Virus record (IMG/VR): IMGVR_UViG_3300005466_000014
Coordinates: 1-46,053 of that record
Reading direction: 5' to 3' (one strand)
From: a virus
DNA: 46,053 bases
Below the pieces are notes generated by a model. It did not search any database. It was not told where the DNA came from and saw only the letters and a program-made list of their open reading frames with translations. Positions 19,846 to 27,659 of this stretch are shown here, piece by piece. Positions within the stretch are counted from its first letter, which is position 1, and each line of letters opens with the position of its first letter. The position numbers and the translations under genes are program-made.

Positions 19846-22188
19846 ATGTCAACTGAAAAGAAGGATGGGATGGATTCTAGCAAACCGTCTACCCCGAGCG
19901 CATCCGCATCAAACAACATCGTGTATGAGATGGCGCTCGCCTACGCAAGATCTGGGATCTACGTCCACCCCGTGAAGGTCAGCCGGCGCCCCGACGGCAA
20001 GAAGAACGTCCAGCCAGGCGGACGCTGGCGCGAGAAAAGCTCGATCTCACCCGCGGACGTCGCCGCCTGGTGGCTGGAAAATCCCGACCTCGGCATCTTG
20101 ATCGACTGTGGGAAAAGCGGCCTCGTGGTCGTCGACTGCGACGGCGAGGAGGGCATCGCCAACTGGGAAGCTCTCGGCGCCGAGGATACGCCGGCCACCG
20201 TGCTCACTGCGGGTGGTGGACAGCATCGCTATTACCGGGCCCACCCGGATCACGTCATCGGCAATGATCAGGACGGTAAGGTCGCGTCGCACGTAGATAT
20301 CCGCGGGCTCGGCGGATTCGTCATCGCCCCGCCGACCTCTGACGGCCAGGGTTCTTGGATATGGGTCGAATGGCCCTGGGGCGAGTTACCAATCGTTCCC
20401 GCCATCGTCGTCGAGCGCATGACCCGCCCCGCCCCGGCGCGCCAGGAACCTGCACCCTCAGTGCAAGAAGTCGATGAGGCCTTTGACTCGGCGAGCAGGC
20501 AATTCACCGAGCAACAGGCCATTGCCTTCATCAAGGCCGAAATGGAGAAACTGAAGGCGACCAAGCGGGGATTCAACGGCGCGATCAACAATTTCGCCAT
20601 GGCCTGCGCGCACTTCCCCTGGCTGGTCGACCGGGCCCGGTGCGGCCGCCTCATGATCAAGGCGCTGGGGCCCATCACCGGCTGGACGGCGCCCGATGCC
20701 GACGATGAGCGCACCATCGAGAGCGCTTACGCGGCCACGGAGGGCGGGAGGTCGTGGGTGGCAGAGAAGGTGCCCGACAGCACGAGCACCCCTCCTCATG
20801 ACCCTTCCCGGGCCGAGAGTAGCGATCGGGTCATCCTGCCGCCACCCGGCCAGCCGCTCGCGGTCGCGCGCGAGCTCGCGGACCGCCTGCCGGCCACCGA
20901 CGGCGAGCGGCACCTGGCGTGGTGGCGCGGCGACTTCTACCGATGGGCCGGTGCCCACTGGGAGGTCGAGGAGGTGACCGATATTGAACACTGGCTCTAC
21001 GCCGAGACCGGCGATGCCATCTGGCTGGCGCCGGCCAAGAAGGAAGGTGAGCCCCCGGTCGAGATGCCCTGGGCACCGACCCGGAAGAAGGTCGGCGACC
21101 TCGCGCACGCGCTCGGCGTTGGCGAGTTGCACCGCGGTGGCGAAGAGGATCGCGTCCTGGCCGCGGCCAACGGCGTGATCGAGCAGAGCTCTGCCGGCGT
21201 GCCGCGACGCCGGCAACTGCTGCCCCACCGGCCGGGCCGGTTCAACCTCTTCTCCCTGCCCTTCGACTATGACCCGGCGGCGAGCGCGCCGGGCTGGCGC
21301 GCCTTCCTCGACCAGGTGCTCCCCGATGACCAGGAAGCGCAGGACTTCCTCGGCGAGTGGTTCGGCTACGTCCTGAGCGGTCGCACGGACCAGCAGAAGA
21401 TGGCGGCCCTGATCGGTAAGAAGCGCTCGGGCAAGGGCACCATCGCGCGCGTCCTGGGGGCCCTGGTGGGCAAGGAGAGCGTGGCCGGCCTGAACCTCGG
21501 CCTGCTCGGGGGGACGTTCGGCCTGGAGCCGTTCGTCGGCGCCGCCCTGGCCGTGGCGTCGGATGTGCGTTGGCACTCGCGCAATATCGGGGACGCCGTG
21601 CAGATCCTGTTGGAGGTCACCGGCGAGGATCAGGTCACGGTGCACCGGAAGAACAAGACGGCGTGGAAGGGTCGCCTTGGTGTCCGGTTCATGCTGATGA
21701 GTAATGACACGCCCACCTTCTCGGACCGATCGGGTGCCCTGGTCGATCGCATGCTCTATGTCTCGTTCAGGCAATCATTCTTCGGCCGGGAAGATGTTGG
21801 GCTCACGGATCGGCTCATGGGTGAACTCCCGGGGATTTTGAACTGGGCTCTCGATGGGCTGGATCGGCTCGATAATCGAGGGAGATTTACTCAGCCGAAG
21901 AGCGGTGAGGCTGAAGCGGAGAGCACGCGCCGCCTGGCCGACCCGATCGGATCATTCATCGAGGATTGGTGCGTGATCGAGCCGGGGCAGCGGATTTCGC
22001 TTGATCATCTCTTCTTGAAATATCAGAATTGGTGTGAGTCAGAGGGCCGATTCCGGGATACCACCACCAAAGAGATCTTCAGCCGGGATTTACGTGCCAA
22101 GGTGGATGGCCTTAGTTCAACGCGTGCACGGGATGATTCCGGTAAGTATGTGACCACCTTGCGCGGTATTGGTTGCAGCGTGATGTAA
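19846..22188 (+). CDS. PrimPol-SF3 replicative primase-helicase
   Basis: A 780-residue protein. The N-terminal bifunctional primase/polymerase domain shows ILIDCGKSGLVVVDCDGEEG (Asp97, Asp99), GGGQHRYY (His127) and VDIRG (Asp151). The C-terminal D5/SF3 helicase has Walker A GKKRSGKGT near 523-531, AVASDVRW, GEDQVTVHRKNKTAW and MLMSNDTPTF. It primes and unwinds phage DNA and is the likely core replication protein, since no family A or B polymerase was seen. The iteron-like cluster just downstream is the natural place for it to act. Confidence 0.9.
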   Translation: MSTEKKDGMDSSKPSTPSASASNNIVYEMALAYARSGIYVHPVKVSRRPDGKKNVQPGGRWREKSSISPADVAAWWLENPDLGILIDCGKSGLVVVDCDGEEGIANWEALGAEDTPATVLTAGGGQHRYYRAHPDHVIGNDQDGKVASHVDIRGLGGFVIAPPTSDGQGSWIWVEWPWGELPIVPAIVVERMTRPAPARQEPAPSVQEVDEAFDSASRQFTEQQAIAFIKAEMEKLKATKRGFNGAINNFAMACAHFPWLVDRARCGRLMIKALGPITGWTAPDADDERTIESAYAATEGGRSWVAEKVPDSTSTPPHDPSRAESSDRVILPPPGQPLAVARELADRLPATDGERHLAWWRGDFYRWAGAHWEVEEVTDIEHWLYAETGDAIWLAPAKKEGEPPVEMPWAPTRKKVGDLAHALGVGELHRGGEEDRVLAAANGVIEQSSAGVPRRRQLLPHRPGRFNLFSLPFDYDPAASAPGWRAFLDQVLPDDQEAQDFLGEWFGYVLSGRTDQQKMAALIGKKRSGKGTIARVLGALVGKESVAGLNLGLLGGTFGLEPFVGAALAVASDVRWHSRNIGDAVQILLEVTGEDQVTVHRKNKTAWKGRLGVRFMLMSNDTPTFSDRSGALVDRMLYVSFRQSFFGREDVGLTDRLMGELPGILNWALDGLDRLDNRGRFTQPKSGEAEAESTRRLADPIGSFIEDWCVIEPGQRISLDHLFLKYQNWCESEGRFRDTTTKEIFSRDLRAKVDGLSSTRARDDSGKYVTTLRGIGCSVM

Positions 22189-22195
22189 TTCGTTA

Positions 22196-22500
22196 GTGCA
22201 GGGTAGGCCCCGTAGTGCAGGGTCGGTGCAGGGTTCAGCTACTAGTCTAGTGACTACCCTGCACCGACCCTTTTTGCAGGTCAACCCCTATTTATCTACT
22301 CTTGGTGCAGGGTGTGCAGGGTAAAGTAGCTATTAGTAAGAGCCTCTTGGGTGTAAGGGCTAGTGGGTGCTTCTCGAAAAAACAGAACGCAATGGGGTTT
22401 CTGCCTGCACCAACTGCACCAAGTGGCCCCAATCTGGCCGTTGACCTGCGGAAACGTTGGTGCAGGCTAGGTGCACCCAGGTTGCACCGGATCCTGCACC
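22196..22500. other. Iteron-like cluster, candidate replication origin
   Basis: GTGCAGGGT occurs directly at 22196, 22215, 22226, 22315 and 22324 and inverted at 22256. Six further GGTGCA/TGCACC elements lie at 22404, 22413, 22459, 22470, 22481 and 22493. An A+T-richer stretch (CCCTATTTATCTACTC) sits in the middle. Dense direct repeats next to the primase-helicase gene are typical of initiator-binding sites. No convincing gene lies in 22189-22547. Confidence 0.6.
22220..22275 (+). terminator. Terminator after the primase, built from iterons
   Basis: GGGTCGGTGCAGGGT (22220-22234) pairs with ACCCTGCACCGACCC (22256-22270) and is followed by TTTTT. The 21-base loop has its own ACTAGTCTAGT symmetry. 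Confidence 0.75.
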
Positions 22501-22512
22501 GCCGGCCTCTTG

Positions 22513-22532
22513 ACTCCTCTGCTATACTGGAG
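22513..22532 (+). promoter_or_regulatory. Recurrent promoter motif, rightward, for gene 22548
   Basis: ACTCCTCTGCTATACTGGAG with -10 TATACT at 22523-22528, 20 bases before ATG 22548. Confidence 0.7.
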
Positions 22533-22547
22533 GAATAAGGAGGTATC

Positions 22548-23147
22548 ATGTATCAGCTCAAAACGCGCATCTGTCCACATTGCGGAAGCTCGCTTGCCGC
22601 CGGCCGCGGCACCGGAGGCAGTGATCGGCACGTCACGCATTGTGAGCGAGCCACTCGCGAGTTCTTCGGCACCGATGACCGGACGCCGGAGGAGTGGCGT
22701 CGCGTCACGAGGGCCGCGGCGCACGCCGTCCACGCGGCTCTTCTGGAGCCCGAGCAACGGTTCCGGGCACCGGTGCGGGATCTGGACGTCGCGCGGCTCC
22801 TGAGTCACCTGGAGGCCGGTGGCGAGGTGGTGCAGTGTGGTGGCCGACAGCGGTGGATGGGGTATCGAGACCACCAGGGCGCTGAGCGGATCCCCCTGAC
22901 GATGCCCAGGAGCGTCCTGCGGGACACGGTGGAGGAGGGCCTCCGGCTCGGTCTGCTTCTGGTCGTCACCGTGGACACGGGGCCCTCGATCAAGCGGGTC
23001 TCGATCCGGCCGGCGCCGGTGCACCTGACCGGGCCGGATAACCTTCGGCCGGCCTGCGATCCGGTATGGCGCCGATTCGAGGCCAAACGCTGGCGCCTTG
23101 TCCGAAACCGATCATGGGTTGACTGCGCTGCTTGCCTGGAGCAGTAG
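22548..23147 (+). CDS. C2H2-like zinc protein downstream of the iterons
   Basis: A 199-residue protein. CPHCGSSL (residues 9-16) and DRHVTHC (26-32) form a likely zinc site. A helical middle (RVTRAAAHAVHAALLEPEQR) and a beta-rich region (RQRWMGYRDHQGAERIPLTM, VVTVDTGPSIKRVSI) follow; a late CAAC pair lies at the end. ATG 22548 follows AAGGAGG. It could be an initiator or partitioning protein for the adjacent repeats, but no family was recognised. The last codons fall in a 38-bp tandem repeat. Confidence 0.65.
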   Translation: MYQLKTRICPHCGSSLAAGRGTGGSDRHVTHCERATREFFGTDDRTPEEWRRVTRAAAHAVHAALLEPEQRFRAPVRDLDVARLLSHLEAGGEVVQCGGRQRWMGYRDHQGAERIPLTMPRSVLRDTVEEGLRLGLLLVVTVDTGPSIKRVSIRPAPVHLTGPDNLRPACDPVWRRFEAKRWRLVRNRSWVDCAACLEQ

Positions 23148-23216
23148 GTTGTGCCGCCCGACGCGCCGCTTGCCTGGAGCAGTAGGTTGTGCCGCCCGAC
23201 GCGCCGCTTGCCTGGA
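23131..23216. repeat. 38-bp tandem repeat, 2.3 copies
   Basis: Unit beginning CTTGCCTGGAGCAGTAGGTT, at 23131, 23169 and 23207 (partial). The first copy contains the stop of gene 22548 and the last contributes the -35 box of the next promoter. Confidence 0.9.
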
Positions 23217-23240
23217 AAGTATTCCTGCGTAATACTAGAT
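23208..23240 (+). promoter_or_regulatory. Promoter for the winged-helix/endonuclease VII operon
   Basis: TTGCCT (23208-23213), 16-base spacer, TAATAC (23230-23235). An AGTATT/AATACT inverted repeat (23219-23236) overlaps the -10 box and may be an operator. This promoter does not use the recurrent motif. Confidence 0.5.
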
Positions 23241-23263
23241 GAGTGAACAGTCAGGAGAAGACC

Positions 23264-23605
23264 ATGCGCGAGCGACCCAACGGCGTGGCGCCAACCTTCC
23301 GGCGCTACAAAGTCGGTGGGAAGGGCGGCGTCGTGGCCGAAGCCTGGCAATGGATGTGGGATCGACTCACCACGGAGGAATTCGTGGATGGCCGGACGCT
23401 TTCCGAGCAAGCAGCGGCGGCATTTCCCAAAGTCAAGGCTATTACCCTCTCTACCCATCTCTACCGGATGGCAGAGGATGGTGTGCTGGAATCCGAGCTT
23501 CGGCCCGTGAATATTGTCATGCAGCGCGCAGGCCAGGAATTCGCCACGCGCCGCAACCGGGCCCACTTCCGGATCAAGCAATCTCACCTGGAGAAGGTGG
23601 CATGA
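23264..23605 (+). CDS. Winged-helix-like DNA-binding protein
   Basis: A 113-residue basic protein from ATG 23264 behind AGGAGAAG; GTG 23243 is an alternative. DRLTTEEFVDGRTLSEQAAA, FPKVKAITLSTHLYRMAEDG and VLESELRPVN give the helix-helix-wing pattern of a winged helix. Could be a regulator or a structural DNA-binding partner of endonuclease VII. Stop overlaps the next start as ATGA. Confidence 0.6.
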   Translation: MRERPNGVAPTFRRYKVGGKGGVVAEAWQWMWDRLTTEEFVDGRTLSEQAAAAFPKVKAITLSTHLYRMAEDGVLESELRPVNIVMQRAGQEFATRRNRAHFRIKQSHLEKVA

Positions 23606-24093
23606 GTCCGCTTGCGCGGCCGATGCCCGCCATCCCCGGTCCCGAGCAGCCTAATCCGGCTTCAACATGGATTCCCCCTGAGGGCATGTTGAAGCCGGTT
23701 GCGTATGCCTGGCGCAACTTTTATCGCCGTATCTGGAACAACTACGGCATGACTCCCGAGCAGTACCGAGTGCTCTATATCGCTCAGCTCGGCCGTTGCT
23801 ACATCTGCCAGCGCGTGCGCGGCACGCATCCTGATGATCCCAAGGGCATGGGGCGCCGGCTTGGCGTAGACCACAATCACATGCTCGGCAACCGCATTGA
23901 GGCCGTGCGAGGTCTTCTCTGCCCCGTGGGCGATAAATCGTGCAACCGGATCATTGGTTGGCTCGACTATCGAGGCCTGGAGCGCGCCGCCGGCTACGTG
24001 AAGAATCCCCCGGCGCGGTTCGTGCTCGCACAGTTCGCCGCCGGTAAGACGGTCGAGGAGTTGCAGGGAGTCGCGTATGAATCTGGCGGGTAG
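23602..24093 (+). CDS. Recombination endonuclease VII-like (HNH)
   Basis: A 163-residue protein. The T4 endonuclease VII pattern is complete: CYIC (66 and 69), LGVDHNH (90-93), VRGLLC (107) and CNR (114-115), with Cys pairs for zinc and DHNH as active site. Such enzymes cut Holliday junctions and branched DNA before packaging. The helix YGMTPEQYRVLYIAQLGR ahead of the first Cys pair is typical of the family. Confidence 0.9.
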   Translation: MSPLARPMPAIPGPEQPNPASTWIPPEGMLKPVAYAWRNFYRRIWNNYGMTPEQYRVLYIAQLGRCYICQRVRGTHPDDPKGMGRRLGVDHNHMLGNRIEAVRGLLCPVGDKSCNRIIGWLDYRGLERAAGYVKNPPARFVLAQFAAGKTVEELQGVAYESGG

Positions 24094-24517
24094 GGGCCCG
24101 GTTCACATGAATCTGGCGAGTAACGATCCATTGGTCTGCTTCCCGATGAAGGTAGACCTTCCGGAGGGATTCTTTCCTCCAAGCGATGAATCTTTCCCTG
24201 AACCGATCATTACCTCGCGTGATTCGGTAGATATTCCCACGCCGTCACCCGTGCTGACCCTTTTGGCATTCGCTGAGAGATTGAGCTGGGAATCGAGGCT
24301 TACGTACGCCAAGGGATGGATGCCGCACGCTACTACGGGATGGCCCTTGGGACCTTACGAAACCTGGGCATTGCGCCTCAGGCGAGGAGATTGTCGAGCC
24401 GTTGCCATCCGCAAGGGCGATGACTGGAAAGCCTTCTGGACGTGGAGTCCCCGGCGCTTGATGACTCGGGCTGGCGGGTTTGAGCCATTCAAGGGAGAAT
24501 TGGGGGCGGACTGGTGA
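24077..24517 (+). CDS. Hypothetical protein, 146 residues
   Basis: ATG 24077 overlaps the endonuclease end by 17 bases. A near-copy of the start (ATGAATCTGGCG plus GTA) recurs 30 bases later at 24107 and could be an alternative start. Later parts read PVLTLLAFAERLSWESRLTY, GDCRAVAIRKGDDWKAFWTW. Soluble; no family recognised. Confidence 0.6.
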   Translation: MNLAGRGPVHMNLASNDPLVCFPMKVDLPEGFFPPSDESFPEPIITSRDSVDIPTPSPVLTLLAFAERLSWESRLTYAKGWMPHATTGWPLGPYETWALRLRRGDCRAVAIRKGDDWKAFWTWSPRRLMTRAGGFEPFKGELGADW

Positions 24518-24714
24518 GAGGAACAAGCACCAAGCTTGCCGGACATTCCTTGCCGCGCGAGGGTAAAGCCTGGGACGGTACGTTTTACGTTTCGGCAATC
24601 GAGGCCCATGCGGTTTGCTCGTGCGGGGAGAAGTCCCCGGAGCCACTCCAGAACGCGGAACAGCGGAAACGGTGGCATCGCGGACACAAGGAAGAGATTC
24701 GCGCTCGTGGGTGA
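24514..24714 (+). CDS. Small CxC/HxxxH zinc-finger protein, 66 residues
   Basis: CSCGEKSPEPLQNAEQRKRW then HRGHKEE (Cys pair at 35 and 37, His at 55 and 58) is a probable zinc finger of a kind common in actinophages. GTG 24514 overlaps the previous stop as GTGA. Confidence 0.65.
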   Translation: MRGTSTKLAGHSLPREGKAWDGTFYVSAIEAHAVCSCGEKSPEPLQNAEQRKRWHRGHKEEIRARG

Positions 24715-24874
24715 TTTTCATGAACGAGCCTGGGGCGCCGCAGCAGACGCGTACGGGGCAGCACGCGCAGAGAAGTGGGGAAAATGGGCCCGCTTCTTAC
24801 TTCTAGTCAAGTTGGCAGCTATTGTCGTCATGGTGATGGGAATAGCCTGGGCATGTGGAGGCCACTGGGGATGA
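24707..24874 (+). CDS. Small membrane protein, 55 residues
   Basis: A helical Ala-rich start (ERAWGAAADAYGAARAEKWG) leads into one span (LLLVKLAAIVVMVMGIAWAC). GTG 24707 overlaps the previous gene by 8 bases; the stop overlaps the next ATG. Confidence 0.55.
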   Translation: MGDFHERAWGAAADAYGAARAEKWGKWARFLLLVKLAAIVVMVMGIAWACGGHWG

Positions 24875-25206
24875 GTACTTCGAAGGTTGAATTAGCAGTA
24901 CCTGACGGCGTGCAGACAGAAGCACTTCCAGGAGTATGGGTCAAGCATGTCCTCGGAGTGAGTGTCCACATGGTTATCGAGGTGCACGGATATCAGGCAC
25001 CTCCACCGGCCGTATTCATGTCCGGCAGCCGACCGCGGGACGCCTACATCCCGCGATCCACGCCGGCCACCGATCCGGCGGACGTGCCGAGCATGATCCC
25101 GATGGCGGGCAGTCCGTTCAGGGTGGAATATGACCAGCGATGTGCGGCGCTGCCGGTGGGGCAGCATGTAGACCACTGTTGGTGCACCGGCAGTGCAAAA
25201 ATCTAA
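24871..25206 (+). CDS. Hypothetical protein, 111 residues
   Basis: ATG 24871 overlaps the previous stop as ATGA. Beta-rich (VELAVPDGVQTEALPGVWVK, VSVHMVIEVHGYQ), with a terminal cluster RCAALPVGQHVDHCWC that could bind metal. It lies just before the terminase module. Function unknown. Confidence 0.6.
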   Translation: MSTSKVELAVPDGVQTEALPGVWVKHVLGVSVHMVIEVHGYQAPPPAVFMSGSRPRDAYIPRSTPATDPADVPSMIPMAGSPFRVEYDQRCAALPVGQHVDHCWCTGSAKI

Positions 25207-25224
25207 AGAGCTTGGTTAAAGTCA

Positions 25225-25734
25225 ATGACCGGGAGAAGCAAAGAAAACCGCGGCAAGCTTGGCGGGCTGCGCAAGCGCGAGATCATCCGCCTCCTGGCAG
25301 CCGAGGAGATCTCGCGCTCTGAAATTGCGCGCCGATACGATGTATCACCTGCGGCAGTCACGCTGTTCGCTCAGCGCAACGAGGAAGAGATTGCTGCCGT
25401 ACGGGCCGACATGAACGACGCCTTTGCTGGCATCCTGATCGCGAACAAGGCGAATCGCCTTGAGGCGTATCAGGAGCTATATGAGGTTGCCACCACGCCG
25501 GCACCCAAGCTCGCGGCGAATGGCAAGGTTGTCCAGGATATCATCGTCGATCCTGAGACGGGGGAGGCTTCAGTCGGAACGGTGATGGAAGTGGACGTGC
25601 GCGCGGCGGCGCAGGTGCTGAAGCAAGCTGCCGAGGAAATGGGCCAGCTTCCGACGCGACTGCAGGTTCAGGGCGGTCTCGATGTGACGACCAATTACCG
25701 GATCGAGGGCGTGGATCCGGAAGCGATGAAGTGA
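25225..25734 (+). CDS. Terminase small subunit-like HTH protein
   Basis: A 169-residue protein. N-terminal HTH (REIIRLLAAEEISRSEIARR, YDVSPAAVTLFAQRN), helical middle, acidic end. This is the usual build of a small terminase, which recognises phage DNA for packaging. The large subunit lies 2.3 kb downstream, separated by cargo genes, which is unusual, so a separate regulatory role remains possible. Confidence 0.65.
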   Translation: MTGRSKENRGKLGGLRKREIIRLLAAEEISRSEIARRYDVSPAAVTLFAQRNEEEIAAVRADMNDAFAGILIANKANRLEAYQELYEVATTPAPKLAANGKVVQDIIVDPETGEASVGTVMEVDVRAAAQVLKQAAEEMGQLPTRLQVQGGLDVTTNYRIEGVDPEAMK

Positions 25735-25738
25735 TCTC

Positions 25739-25758
25739 ACTCCTCTGCTATGCTAGAC
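25739..25758 (+). promoter_or_regulatory. Recurrent promoter motif, rightward, for gene 25778
   Basis: ACTCCTCTGCTATGCTAGAC, -10 TATGCT 25749-25754, 24 bases before ATG 25778. Confidence 0.7.
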
Positions 25759-25777
25759 GTAGCCAAAGGAGGAGGCC

Positions 25778-25936
25778 ATGAGCAAGGAAGGTCCCGGATT
25801 CGTCCCGTGCACGAACTGTGGTGGCACGGGCGCCGTCACAACCACAGAGATCTACACAGAGAACGGCGAGACCAAGACCCGCGTCGTCCGCAAGGTATGC
25901 ACGTCATGCGGCGGCAGGGGTGGATTCCACGTCTAA
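25778..25936 (+). CDS. DnaJ-type zinc-ribbon micro-protein, 52 residues
   Basis: Two CxxCxGxG units, CTNCGGTG (11-18) and CTSCGGRG (42-49), joined by a charged beta segment. This is the DnaJ cysteine-rich fold reduced to one pair, found in many small phage proteins. ATG 25778 follows GGAGGAGG. It may act as a chaperone-like adaptor or simple zinc fold; role unknown. Confidence 0.75.
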   Translation: MSKEGPGFVPCTNCGGTGAVTTTEIYTENGETKTRVVRKVCTSCGGRGGFHV

Positions 25937-25954
25937 GGGCAGGTAAGGAGCAGA

Positions 25955-26176
25955 ATGGAGCGGCAGGCCAGACCATGCGGCGCCTGCCGCTCCCTGGTCT
26001 ATCCCGATGAGGGTTGCGAGCACTGGAATCCCACCACGCTCACACCTGAACGCGTAGCGGAAATCAGGGCCCGGCGCAGGCAAGTCGTCCGCAACCGACG
26101 CAAGCCCACCCCCGAGCAACAAGCCCACTTCGACCAGCAATTAGAGTTCATCCGTTCCACCCATCAAGGAGGATAA
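25955..26176 (+). CDS. Small Cys-containing protein, 73 residues
   Basis: CGACRSLVYPDEGCEHW at 8-24 is a probable zinc knuckle; the rest is a basic helix (VAEIRARRRQVVRNRRKPTP). ATG 25955 follows AAGGAG. Its stop lies directly before the GTG of the secreted protein, so the two are probably co-transcribed. Confidence 0.65.
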   Translation: MERQARPCGACRSLVYPDEGCEHWNPTTLTPERVAEIRARRRQVVRNRRKPTPEQQAHFDQQLEFIRSTHQGG

Positions 26177-27517
26177 GTGATCAAGAGATCACTCGCGGCC
26201 ATCAGCGCCGCACTCGTGCTCGCCGCGACCGCCCTGGCCGGCAACCCCGCCGCCGCCGCGCCCCCGGTCCACCCCACGCCCACCGGCGTCACGGTGCACG
26301 CGCTCAAGGGCAAGGGCAAGGAGGTTGGCGGGAAGATCCGTAAGGCCATTCCGCCAGTCGCGGCCAGCAAGAAAGGCCAGGTGTCGACCTTCGCCACTTC
26401 CTGTGCCAGCCCCTGCTACGGCTACGCCGAGCGCAATCAGACGTTCAGCCAGCCCACCACGGCGACCGGCGCCCTGGCCACCTTCTCCGTGCACAAGCCC
26501 GAGCGCCGCTCGTGGGACTATCACACCCTGGCCGAGATGGCCATCTGCGACACCACGCACGACAACTGCGTGGAAGCGGGCTGGACGGTCGACAACGCGC
26601 TGAACGGTGACGACAACCCGCATTTCTTCGTGTTCTGGTGGCTTTCCGGCGTCGGCCAGGGATACAACACGAGCGACTTCTTGGTCTCCGGTACGGCGCC
26701 CGTCACGCCCGGACAGGACATCAATTCCTACGTCGGCACGGCGACCCTCCCGATCCAGTGGGAGCATTTCGGCGCCGGCTGTGGCTGCACCCAGGGCTGG
26801 TGGCTGAGTAACGCCTCTACCTTCATCGGTGTCTACCCCGACACGCTGTGGACGGGCGCATTCACCTCTCCGGCCACGGTGCAGAACTTCGGCGAGGTCG
26901 CACTCTCCCAGACCCCCAGCCAGACCGACATGGGCAACGGCGATATCGCGACCTCGGCCGTCGGTACGCAGGGCGCGGTGATCTCGAACCTCAACATTCT
27001 CGGCACTGGGGCACCGGCCGCGGGATATACCGGTGGCACGATCACCTATCCGGACCGCTGGAATCGATACGACAGCAGCAGCGTGGCCTTCCGCTACGGC
27101 GGGCCCGGTGGCAACGTCACGGTCGCGAGCACCACGACCCCGAGCTCGCACGACTGCTCGGGTGTCGGCGTTGGCACGGATCCGTCCGGCTGGGGCGCCA
27201 TTTGCGCGTACGACGGTATCTCTGCCGGCGTGCCGATCACCAAGATCAAGGAACTGGACGGTGCAGCCGGCGCGTCCTGCCGCACCAACTGGGGCTCGAC
27301 TGCAGTCGGTGCTGGCACCGACATGATCGTCAATTCGAGTTACAAGAAGATCGATCTGTACAGCACGAACAACTGCACTGGCACCAAGCTCACGTTGGGG
27401 CTCGGCCGGACCACGCTGCCGGCGCCGTACGCCAACGCGACCAACCTTTCGCTCATCGTGACAAGCTCCTATGTCACGTGCGCGACCGGCTACCCGACCA
27501 CGGCGCCGACGTGTTAG
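26177..27517 (+). CDS. Secreted neprosin-like protein (cargo gene)
   Basis: A 446-residue protein from GTG 26177 behind AGGAGG. A Sec signal peptide (MIKRSLAAISAALVLAATAL, then AxA near 25-28) is followed by a basic propeptide-like stretch. Residues 120-225 match the neprosin pattern: VEAGWTVDN (Glu133), PHFFVFWWLSG, FGAGCGCTQGWWLS, FIGVYPDTLW. Neprosin-type enzymes are glutamate-class proline-specific peptidases. The C-terminal third has paired Cys and a further beta domain. A terminator follows. No known phage assembly role; probably host- or environment-directed. Confidence 0.7.
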   Translation: MIKRSLAAISAALVLAATALAGNPAAAAPPVHPTPTGVTVHALKGKGKEVGGKIRKAIPPVAASKKGQVSTFATSCASPCYGYAERNQTFSQPTTATGALATFSVHKPERRSWDYHTLAEMAICDTTHDNCVEAGWTVDNALNGDDNPHFFVFWWLSGVGQGYNTSDFLVSGTAPVTPGQDINSYVGTATLPIQWEHFGAGCGCTQGWWLSNASTFIGVYPDTLWTGAFTSPATVQNFGEVALSQTPSQTDMGNGDIATSAVGTQGAVISNLNILGTGAPAAGYTGGTITYPDRWNRYDSSSVAFRYGGPGGNVTVASTTTPSSHDCSGVGVGTDPSGWGAICAYDGISAGVPITKIKELDGAAGASCRTNWGSTAVGAGTDMIVNSSYKKIDLYSTNNCTGTKLTLGLGRTTLPAPYANATNLSLIVTSSYVTCATGYPTTAPTC

Positions 27518-27550
27518 CTTGACGAATAGCCCTGCCTGACATCGGGCCCG

Positions 27551-27586
27551 AAGCCCCCTGATCTGCCCCCGTGGATCAGGGGGCTT
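27551..27586 (+). terminator. Terminator, copy 1 of a duplicated pair
   Basis: AAGCCCCCTGATC (27551-27563) pairs with GATCAGGGGGCTT (27574-27586), then T. The whole element, including its loop TGCCCCCGTG, recurs at 27937-27972. Confidence 0.85.
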
Positions 27587-27594
27587 TGCCGTGC

Positions 27595-27631
27595 TTGCGG
27601 GCCATTCACTCCTCTGCTATACTAGAGGAGT
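27595..27631 (+). promoter_or_regulatory. Recurrent promoter/operator, fully symmetric copy
   Basis: -35 TTGCGG (27595-27600), 17-base spacer, -10 TATACT (27618-27623). ACTCCTCT (27608-27615) and AGAGGAGT (27624-27631) form a perfect inverted repeat around the -10 box, the clearest operator form of the family. Confidence 0.8.
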
Positions 27632-27659
27632 AGGCAGGTGCAGGCGAGGAGGAACAGAG

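Noticed and set aside
20458-21774. 438-residue antisense frame inside the primase-helicase gene
   Set aside because: Shadow of a strongly supported coding frame with helicase motifs; no ribosome site or domain.
22302-22538. Possible 78-residue gene in the repeat region
   Set aside because: It is made largely of the iteron repeats, has no ribosome site, and runs into the next promoter.
22196-23216. CRISPR array
   Set aside because: Repeats are short iterons or 38-bp head-to-tail repeats without unique spacers, and no cas genes apart from a phage Cas4-like nuclease were seen.
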